Assembly (NCBI GenBank): GCA_948896235.1
Contig: CAQUUC010000001.1
Location: forward strand, 1-64,000
Reading direction: 5' to 3'
DNA: 64,000 nt
Source: an uncultured Clostridia bacterium
Lineage (GTDB): Bacteria > Bacillota > Clostridia > TANB77 > CAG-508
Shown: positions 57,883 to 64,000 of the stretch, piece by piece
Layout of the letters: every line of letters starts with the position of its first letter
Numbering within the stretch: the stretch's first letter is position 1
The notes under the pieces: model-generated
The model's database searches: none
What the model was told of the DNA's origin: nothing
Seen by the model: the letters and a program-made list of their open reading frames with translations, nothing else
Made by a program: the position numbers and the translations under genes

Positions 57883-57891
57883 ACGAGAGAG
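57883..57891 (+). promoter_or_regulatory. 3' UTR box acgagagag of orphan gene 57452
   Basis: Complement of 57401-57409. It is followed by the same 3' UTR consensus as in the first cassette. Confidence 0.6.
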
Positions 57892-57924
57892 TGGTTTGAA
57901 ACATAACCAATAGGAAGGCTAGTA

Positions 57925-57956
57925 TCATTTATTTGTGATGCCAGTCTTTCTTTATA
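57925..57956 (+). terminator. Terminator after orphan gene 57452
   Basis: GGCTAGTATC pairs imperfectly with GATGCCAGTC, followed by TTTCTTT. Confidence 0.6.
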
Positions 57957-58030
57957 TAAAAAACAAAAAAATATGTTCAAATTAAATAAAATAGTATATA
58001 ATAATTAATATAAAATTTTAGGAGGTTTTT

Positions 58031-58240
58031 ATGGAAAATATAAATTTAAAAATAGAAGGAATGCACTGTGATGGATGTGCTAAAAGACTAGAAAAAGTAC
58101 TTAATAATATAGAAGGAGTAAAAACTGCAAAAGTTAGCTTTAGTGATAAATGTGCAAGTATAGAGTATACGGAAGAAAATGTAAGTATAGAGGAATTAAA
58201 AGAAGCTATTGTAGATGCTGGGTTCGAGGTTATAGGGTAA
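58031..58240 (+). CDS. copZ: Copper chaperone-like heavy-metal-associated protein
   Basis: A 69-residue ferredoxin-like HMA domain with the metal motif MHCDGCAKRLEKVL (CxxC). It binds Cu+ and hands it to the ATPase encoded immediately downstream; the two genes abut (TAA then ATG). Ribosome site TAGGAGGTTTTT. Confidence 0.88.
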   Translation: MENINLKIEGMHCDGCAKRLEKVLNNIEGVKTAKVSFSDKCASIEYTEENVSIEELKEAIVDAGFEVIG

Positions 58241-60436
58241 ATGAAAAAAGTATTATTAAAAATTGACGGAATGACTTGTAGTGCATGTTCTACAGGTTTA
58301 GAAAAGTATTTAAACAAACAAGATGGAATAAAAAGTGCAACAGTTAATTTAGTAATGAATAATGCAAGTATAGAGTATGATGATAAAATACTAGATATTC
58401 CTAGCTTAGAGAAGTTTGTTGAAAAAGCTGGATTTGAAAGTTTAGGAATAGATAATTTTGAAAAAGAAGAAAAAAAGAAAAGTAATGAAAAATATAAACT
58501 ACTTGGAATTACTATAATATCTCTACTAATTCTATATATATCAATGGCACATATGGTGGGATTACCAGAAATACCATATGTAAGCATGATGAACAATTCA
58601 TTAAATTATGCTATAGTATTACTTATATTAACAGCTATAGTACTATTCATAGGAAGAGATATAATAAAAAATGGATATAAAAATTTAATACATGGAACGC
58701 CTAATATGGATACATTAGTAGCAATTGGGGTATTAAGTAGTTATATATATAGCTTATTTGGAACCTTTATGATATTTAAAGGCAATTTTTCATATATTCA
58801 TCACTTATATTATGAGTCAGCTGCTATTGTTATTTTCTTCATAAAAATAGGAAAATATATTGAAAATAAAAATAAAGATAAAACAAAAGAAGCATTACAA
58901 GAATTAATGACAATTACACCAAATGAAGCTACAATTATAAGAAATGGGAAAGAAATAATAGTAACTATCGATGAAATAAAAAAAGGTGATATTGTACTTG
59001 CAAAGCCAGGAGAAAAAATTGCAGTAGATGGAACAGTAACTGAAGGAACCACACATATAAATGAAGCATTTATAACAGGAGAAAGTATCCCTGTAAAAAA
59101 AGAAAAAGGACAAAAAGTAATTGCAGGAAGTATCAATTATGAAGGAACAATAAAATATGAAGCAGAAAAAATAGGAAAAGAATCAACTGTATCTGAAATA
59201 GTTAGATTAGTAGTAGAAGCAACAAATACAAAAGCACCAATAGCTAAAATTGCAGATAAAATTAGTGGATATTTTGTACCTACAATTATAGTACTAAGCA
59301 TAATAAGTTTTATTGTATGGCTAATAATTACAAAAAATATAGCATTTTCAATAAATATATTTGTAACAATATTAGTAGTAGCTTGTCCTTGCAGTTTAGG
59401 ACTTGCAACACCACTTGCAATTGTAATAGCATCAGGTAATGCAAGTAAAGATGGTATACTTGTAAAGACAAGTGAAGCCTTAGAAAATGCACACAAAGTA
59501 AAAACAATTTGTTTTGATAAAACAGGAACTTTAACAAAAGGAAAGTTAACAATTTCTAAGCTTTATAATTATAGTGGGATAGAAGAAAGAGAAATAATAA
59601 AAATTGTAGCAAGTATAGAGAAAAAATCAGAACATCCAATTGCAAGAGCTATTGTAACAGTTGCAGAAGAAAAGGGAATAGATTTAGAAGAAATAGGAGA
59701 ATTTGAAGCAATACCAGGATATGGAGTAAAAGCTAAAATTGAAGATAAGAAATATTTCATTGGAAATAGAAAATTAATGGAAGAACAAAATATAGAAATT
59801 AAAAATGATGAAGATGAAATAAAACTTGTAAGTGAAGGAAATAGTATTCTATATGTAGCTAAAAATAAAGAGCTACTTTGTGTAATTGGAGTAAAAGATG
59901 TTTTAAAAGATAATATAGAAACTGTAATAAAAGAGTTGAAAGAGAAAAATATAGATATAGTAATGCTTACAGGAGACAATGAAAAAACAGCGAAATTTAT
60001 AGCATCAAAAATAGGAATAGATAAAGTCATAGCTAATGTTTTACCAAAACAAAAAGCAGAAGAAATTTCTAAATTAAAAGAACAAGGAATTGTTATGATG
60101 TGTGGAGATGGAATAAATGACAGTGTAAGTTTAGTAACAGCAGATATTGGGGTTTCTATTTCAAGTGGAACTGATATAGCAATGGATAGTGCAAATGTGG
60201 TGCTTATGTGTGATAATTTAGAGAAAATAAGTAATTTAATAGTTCTAAGTAAAAAGACTATAAGAAATATAAAACAAAACTTATTTTGGGCATTTTTCTA
60301 TAATATTTGTATGATACCAATAGCGTCAGGACTGTTACAACCATTTGGTATAACGATGAATCCAATGTTTGCAGCATTAGCAATGACAATAAGTAGTATA
60401 ACAGTAGTATTAAATGCACTAAGATTAAAAAGATAG
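58241..60436 (+). CDS. copA: Copper-exporting P1B-type ATPase
   Basis: 731 residues: N-terminal HMA domain (MTCSACSTGLEKYL), eight membrane helices, actuator TGES, CPC ion motif in VACPCSLGLATPLAI, DKTGTLTKG (phosphorylated Asp), HPIARAI (the HP motif), TGDNEKTAKFIA and GDGINDSVSL. All are standard for Cu+ export. The glycine of GDGIND is a normal GGA, unlike the other P-type ATPase in this window. Confidence 0.95.
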   Translation: MKKVLLKIDGMTCSACSTGLEKYLNKQDGIKSATVNLVMNNASIEYDDKILDIPSLEKFVEKAGFESLGIDNFEKEEKKKSNEKYKLLGITIISLLILYISMAHMVGLPEIPYVSMMNNSLNYAIVLLILTAIVLFIGRDIIKNGYKNLIHGTPNMDTLVAIGVLSSYIYSLFGTFMIFKGNFSYIHHLYYESAAIVIFFIKIGKYIENKNKDKTKEALQELMTITPNEATIIRNGKEIIVTIDEIKKGDIVLAKPGEKIAVDGTVTEGTTHINEAFITGESIPVKKEKGQKVIAGSINYEGTIKYEAEKIGKESTVSEIVRLVVEATNTKAPIAKIADKISGYFVPTIIVLSIISFIVWLIITKNIAFSINIFVTILVVACPCSLGLATPLAIVIASGNASKDGILVKTSEALENAHKVKTICFDKTGTLTKGKLTISKLYNYSGIEEREIIKIVASIEKKSEHPIARAIVTVAEEKGIDLEEIGEFEAIPGYGVKAKIEDKKYFIGNRKLMEEQNIEIKNDEDEIKLVSEGNSILYVAKNKELLCVIGVKDVLKDNIETVIKELKEKNIDIVMLTGDNEKTAKFIASKIGIDKVIANVLPKQKAEEISKLKEQGIVMMCGDGINDSVSLVTADIGVSISSGTDIAMDSANVVLMCDNLEKISNLIVLSKKTIRNIKQNLFWAFFYNICMIPIASGLLQPFGITMNPMFAALAMTISSITVVLNALRLKR

Positions 60437-60445
60437 GAGAAATAA

Positions 60446-61184
60446 ATGTCAAATCAATTTTCAAGAACAGAATTATTAATAGGTAATGATGGAATAAAAA
60501 AATTAAATAATGCAAAAGTTGCAGTATTTGGAATAGGTGGAGTAGGCTCATTTGTAGTAGAAGGATTAGTAAGAGCAGGTGTCCGGAAGTTTTATACTGG
60601 TTGATCACGATAAAATTAGTTTAACTAATTTAAATAGACAAATACATGCAAAGTATAACACAATAGGCAAGTATAAAGTAGAGGAAATGAAGAAAAGAAT
60701 TTTAGAAATAAATCCAAATGCAAAAGTAGAAACCTTTAAAGAATTTTATTTGCCAGAGTGTAAAGAAAAAATACTAGATGAAACTTTATCATATGTAGTT
60801 GATAGTATAGATACTGTTACTGCAAAGCTTGAACTAGTAGTAAATTGTAAAAAACTAAATATACCCATTATATCAGCAATGGGAACAGGAAACAAACTAG
60901 ATCCAACTAAATTTGAAATTACCGATATATATAAAACTGATATATGTCCTTTAGCAAAAGTTATGAGAAAAGAATTACGAAAAAGGGGAATAGACAACCT
61001 AAAAGTTATTTATTCAAAAGAAGAACCTTTAAAACCAGATTTATCTAGCATAACAGAAATTAATAATGAAGAAGTAAAGAAGGGTAACACTAAAAAACAA
61101 GTACCAGGAAGTATATCATTTGTTCCATCAGTAGCAGGACTTATAATAGCAGGAGAGGTAGTAAAGGATATTATAAAAAATTAA
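60446..61184 (+). CDS. tcdA: tRNA threonylcarbamoyladenosine dehydratase, contains one CGGA frameshift codon
   Basis: E1-like enzyme that cyclises t6A to ct6A at tRNA position 37. ATP-binding GIGGVGSFVVEGLVRAGVG-SFILVDHD is interrupted at 60584 by CGGA in place of GGA. With the Gly restored, NLNRQIHA, the Cys-containing DTVTAKLELV/NCKKL region and a 245-residue length fit TcdA. Zero frame ends after about 50 residues. It lies near the TsaC-type gene's pathway. ATG 60446 behind AGGAGAAATAA. Confidence 0.93.
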
Positions 61185-61201
61185 AGTAGGAGTAAATACA
61201 A

Positions 61202-62491
61202 ATGAAAGATGAAAAAGAAATACGAAAAATAAGAAGAAATAATGCTAAACTTTATCCAATATATAAAATGTTTTCTTGGGATTTGCTATTTTTTTATTCA
61301 ATAGAGTTTTTATTTTACACAATTACTAAAAAGGTAACTGCATCAGAAGTATTAATAATAAATGGATTTTACTTATTATTTAGAAATTTAATGCAAATAC
61401 CAGCAGTTACTATCACAGATTTTCTAGGAAAAAGAAAAAGTATAATATTAGGGAATGTAATGCTTATTATATTTGCATTATCTCTTATATTTATACCTGG
61501 GGCAATTGGGGTTATAATAGCAAACTTAGTATTTGCTTTAGGGTATGATATAAAAACAATAGCAGAAGCTAATATTTTGTATGATTCAGTCTCAACAAAA
61601 GGAGGAGAAGGATTATATTCTAAGATAGATGCAAAAGGTGGTAGCTGGTATTATATATTAGATGGTGTAGCATCACTAACAGCAGGATATTTATTTGTGT
61701 TTAATAACTATCTTCCAATAATAATATGTTTAGTATTTATTATAATTTCAACTATTTTATCCTTTGGATTTAAGGATATATATCCAGTAAAAAGAAAGAA
61801 AAATGAAAAAATAAATATATTTGGTGCTTTAAAGGATTATAAAGAGGATTTGAAAGTTTCATTTAAATTTATTATAAAATCTAAAAGAATGAAAGCATTT
61901 ATATTATTTCAAATTGTGTTTTATAGTTTAATAGAGATTATAGATACATATAATAGTGACTTACTCGTTAATATAGGAATACCAGAAGAACAATTCTCAA
62001 TGATATTTGCAATCCTTACTTTTATTAGTGGAGTTTCACTATCACTAAAAAGACCAATTGAAAAGAAATTTAAAAATAGAACATTGTCATTTTTATCTTT
62101 AATATACATAGGAGCGTGTATAGCAATAGGAACAATTGCAAGTTTATATAAAGGTGTTACAATAATACCAATTGTATTAATAATGTATGCTGTACAACGA
62201 ATGAGTACATCGATATGGTATATATTAGAAACTAAATATTTAAGGAACTTTACAAATGAAGAAATGAGAAACAAAATAACGGGGGCCTATGAATTTGTTG
62301 GAGGAATAGCAGCAAGTATTTTTTCAATTTTAGGAGGATTACTTTTAGAAGTATTTAAAGTTGAAAATGCGTTTTTAGTTGTAGGATTATTTTCACTTGC
62401 TTGTATGGTAGTAGTTTTAGATTATATGAGAAAAAGATTTGGTTTGAAACCAGAAGAGTATAAAAAAGAAGACCTAGAATTTACAGAATAA
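61202..62491 (+). CDS. MFS transporter
   Basis: A 429-residue polytopic protein with about 12 helices. FLGKRKSIILGNVMLII carries the D-x-x-G-R/K-like loop 2-3 motif (DFLGKRKS). The central loop and YEFVGGIAASIFSILGGLL are typical of MFS permeases of the multidrug type. Substrate unknown. Ribosome site AAAGTAGGAGTAAATACA. Confidence 0.85.
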   Translation: MKDEKEIRKIRRNNAKLYPIYKMFSWDLLFFYSIEFLFYTITKKVTASEVLIINGFYLLFRNLMQIPAVTITDFLGKRKSIILGNVMLIIFALSLIFIPGAIGVIIANLVFALGYDIKTIAEANILYDSVSTKGGEGLYSKIDAKGGSWYYILDGVASLTAGYLFVFNNYLPIIICLVFIIISTILSFGFKDIYPVKRKKNEKINIFGALKDYKEDLKVSFKFIIKSKRMKAFILFQIVFYSLIEIIDTYNSDLLVNIGIPEEQFSMIFAILTFISGVSLSLKRPIEKKFKNRTLSFLSLIYIGACIAIGTIASLYKGVTIIPIVLIMYAVQRMSTSIWYILETKYLRNFTNEEMRNKITGAYEFVGGIAASIFSILGGLLLEVFKVENAFLVVGLFSLACMVVVLDYMRKRFGLKPEEYKKEDLEFTE

Positions 62492-62600
62492 CATTAAGAG
62501 AGGAATGTAAAAAAGCAGCAAAAGATTATGGATATGAAGTAGGAAAAATATGAAAGAGAAAAATGTGATTTTTAATAAGCTAAGTGAATAAACTAGGATA
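62484..62600 (+). pseudogene. Short coding remnant between MFS and FMN reductase genes
   Basis: About 20 codons (TLREECKKAAKDYGYEVGKI) look like a gene end but have no start or context. They probably survive from a deleted gene. Confidence 0.35.
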
Positions 62601-62614
62601 TAAGGAGGACGCAT

Positions 62615-63252
62615 ATGAAAGTATTGTTAGTAAATGGAGGACCACACGAAAAAGGATGTACATATACAGCATTAGAAGAAGTTTCAAAAACATTAAAGGA
62701 AGAGGGAATAGAGACAGAGATTTTTTGGATTGGAAATAAACCAGTACGGAGGATGTATTGCTTGTAAAAAATGTAAAGAGCTTGGTAGATGTGTATTTAA
62801 TGATGTTGTAAATGAGTTTGTGGAAAAGGCTGAAAATGCAAACGGATTTATATTTGGTAGTCCAGTACATTATGCAGGAGCTTCGGGAAATATAACAGGA
62901 TTTATGGATAGAGTATTTTATTCAAGTTCTCAGGCACGGAAAAGGTAAGATATTTTTATTTAAACCAGCAGCTACTGTAATATCTGCAAGAAGAGCAGGA
63001 ACAACTGCAACATATGATCAGCTAAATAAATATTTTGGAATTACACAAATGCCAATTATTTCGTCAAGGTATTGGAATATGGTGCATGGCCAGACACCAG
63101 ATGATGTAAAAAAAGATGAAGAAGGTATGCAAATTATGAGAATTCTTGGAAGAAATATGGCATATTTTTTAAAATGTATAGAAGCTGGAAAGAAAAATGG
63201 AGTTGAAATACCAAGTCAAGAAAAAACTAACTTCACAAATTTTATTAAATAG
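62615..63252 (+). CDS. NADPH-dependent FMN reductase-like flavoprotein, contains two CGGA frameshift codons
   Basis: A flavodoxin-fold oxidoreductase of 211 residues after correction. The FMN phosphate loop is NGGPHEKGCTYTAL. The iron-sulfur-type cysteines are in PVG-GCIACKKCKELGRC, FIFGSPVHYAGASGNITGFMDRVF. C-terminal region VISARRAGTTATYDQLNKYF. Two sites: 62747 CGGA in NKPVG-GCIACKKC and 62937 CGGA in SSSQAG-KGKIFLFKP. Three frames are joined consecutively. Ribosome site TAAGGAGGACGCAT. Confidence 0.9.
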
Positions 63253-63342
63253 GATGTATTAAGCTAGTTGCAATTCAAGCTATCTTATGAAGGTGTGCAA
63301 GAAATTTTTTTATGTATTAAGATTAACATTAATAAATCTACA

Positions 63343-63381
63343 TAAAAATAGAACAATTATATTGATAATTGTTCTATTTTG
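63343..63381 (+). terminator. Terminator after the FMN reductase gene
   Basis: AAAATAGAACAATTAT pairs with ATAATTGTTCTATTTT. Confidence 0.85.
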
Positions 63382-63439
63382 TGTTAAGATAGCAAACAGC
63401 ACATTTGGAAACTAAAGAAAGGAGAAAAAGATTTACAAA

Positions 63440-64000
63440 ATGGAATTATCAGATCATTTTACATATAAGAAATTAATAAGATTTACAATACCAACAATTG
63501 TAATGATGATATTTACATCAATATATGGAATAGTAGATGGAATATTTGTATCGAACCAGGTAGGTGCAGACGCATTTGCATCAGTTAATTTAATTATGCC
63601 AGCATTAATGATTTTAGGAACAATAGGTTTTATGATTGGAACAGGTGGAAGTGCCTTAGTTTCAAAAACAATAGGAGAAGGAGACAAGAAAAAAGCAAAT
63701 GAATATTTTTCAATGCTAGTATATTTACTAGTTATAATAGGTTCAGTATTAACAATTATAGGAATATTTCTAATAAAACCAGCCTCTTGTTTGTTAGGGG
63801 CAGATGATAATATGATTAAGGATTGTGTAACTTATGGAACTACTATAATTTTATTTTTAGTACCATTTGTATTACAAAATTGTTTTCAAAGTTTTATAAT
63901 TGTTGCAGGAAAACCTACATTTGGATTAGTTGTATCAATTATTATGGGATTAACCAATATGTTCTTAGACTTTTTATTTATGTATGTATTTAAAATGGGA
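63440..64000 (+). CDS. MATE-family efflux transporter, 3' end outside the window
   Basis: ATG 63440 (MELSDHFTYKKLIRFTIPTI) behind AAAGGAGAAAAAG. The frame stays open to the window edge (187 codons). Six hydrophobic segments and the pattern MIFTSIYGIVDGIFVSNQVGADAFASVNLIMP fit the first half of a MATE multidrug/Na+ antiporter. Confidence 0.88.
   Translation, partial: MELSDHFTYKKLIRFTIPTIVMMIFTSIYGIVDGIFVSNQVGADAFASVNLIMPALMILGTIGFMIGTGGSALVSKTIGEGDKKKANEYFSMLVYLLVIIGSVLTIIGIFLIKPASCLLGADDNMIKDCVTYGTTIILFLVPFVLQNCFQSFIIVAGKPTFGLVVSIIMGLTNMFLDFLFMYVFKMG

Overview
The window reads as a low-GC Gram-positive bacterium, most likely an uncultured member of the Clostridia. The DNA is very AT-rich, with AGA/CGT arginine codons and AGGAGG ribosome sites. 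It carries a T-box leader, a Mn2+ (yybP-ykoY type) riboswitch, a sortase with an LPKTG substrate, and cohesin/dockerin modules. No rRNA, CRISPR array or intact prophage is visible.

Main result: 15 ordinary chromosomal genes are each broken in the zero frame by one extra C placed exactly before a conserved glycine codon. They are pgi, thrS, der, a lipoprotein, an XRE regulator, a membrane protein, glgP, a P-type ATPase, smpB, a plsC-like gene, uvrB (twice), lepA (twice), a cohesin protein, tcdA and an FMN-reductase-like gene (twice). That makes 18 sites, all of the form CGGN (15 CGGA, 2 CGGT, 1 CGGG). Reading the four bases as one glycine restores the textbook motif every time, for example the UvrB Walker A, the ATPase TGDGVNDAP and the Der DTGG. 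In these AT-rich genes in-frame CGG never occurs as an arginine codon, while more than thirty out-of-frame cgg trinucleotides cause no disruption. Next to a normal tRNA-Gly(UCC), at 5808-5881, is a second tRNA-Gly whose anticodon loop reads CUUCCGA. Its U34 C35 C36 G37 is the exact complement of the quadruplet CGGA. I infer a natural four-base codon CGGN = Gly, decoded by a dedicated +1-frameshifting tRNA and used across housekeeping genes.

Layout. 1-5.6 kb: a truncated TPR-like gene with a 474-bp tandem duplication, pgi, and T-box-thrS. 5.6-6.0 kb: the two-tRNA-Gly operon. 6-17 kb: ychF, M18 aminopeptidase, rpmF, dCMP deaminase, a large membrane protein, der-DUF1653-plsY-gpsA, dtd. 17-24 kb: lipoprotein, XRE regulator, membrane protein, glgP, pyk. 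24-31.5 kb: tRNA-Trp, Mn riboswitch and P-type ATPase, polysaccharide deacetylase, maf, fba, lipoprotein, smpB. 31.6-37.4 kb: two small surface proteins, a flippase-like protein, and a GT8/PlsC glycolipid cluster. 37.5-41.2 kb: an accessory patch with a C26 peptidase, decayed genes, a RhuM-Fic fusion and a phosphodiesterase, with inverted repeats. 41.2-49.3 kb: uvrB, HAD phosphatase, lepA, tsaC-like, P-loop, rbgA, mrnC, tRNA-Glu. 49.7-56.5 kb: sigma/anti-sigma and a sortase-cohesin-dockerin surface module. 58-64 kb: copZ-copA, tcdA, MFS, FMN reductase, MATE.

Scattered between these operons are nine short, mostly GC-richer orphan genes (6061, 9102, 12403, 27233, 43275, 43691, 49336, 56755, 57452). 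Each has its own terminator and several have clear host-type promoters. Eight of them contain in-frame CGG that must be read as arginine (10 codons), so two gene classes with opposite CGG behaviour coexist here.
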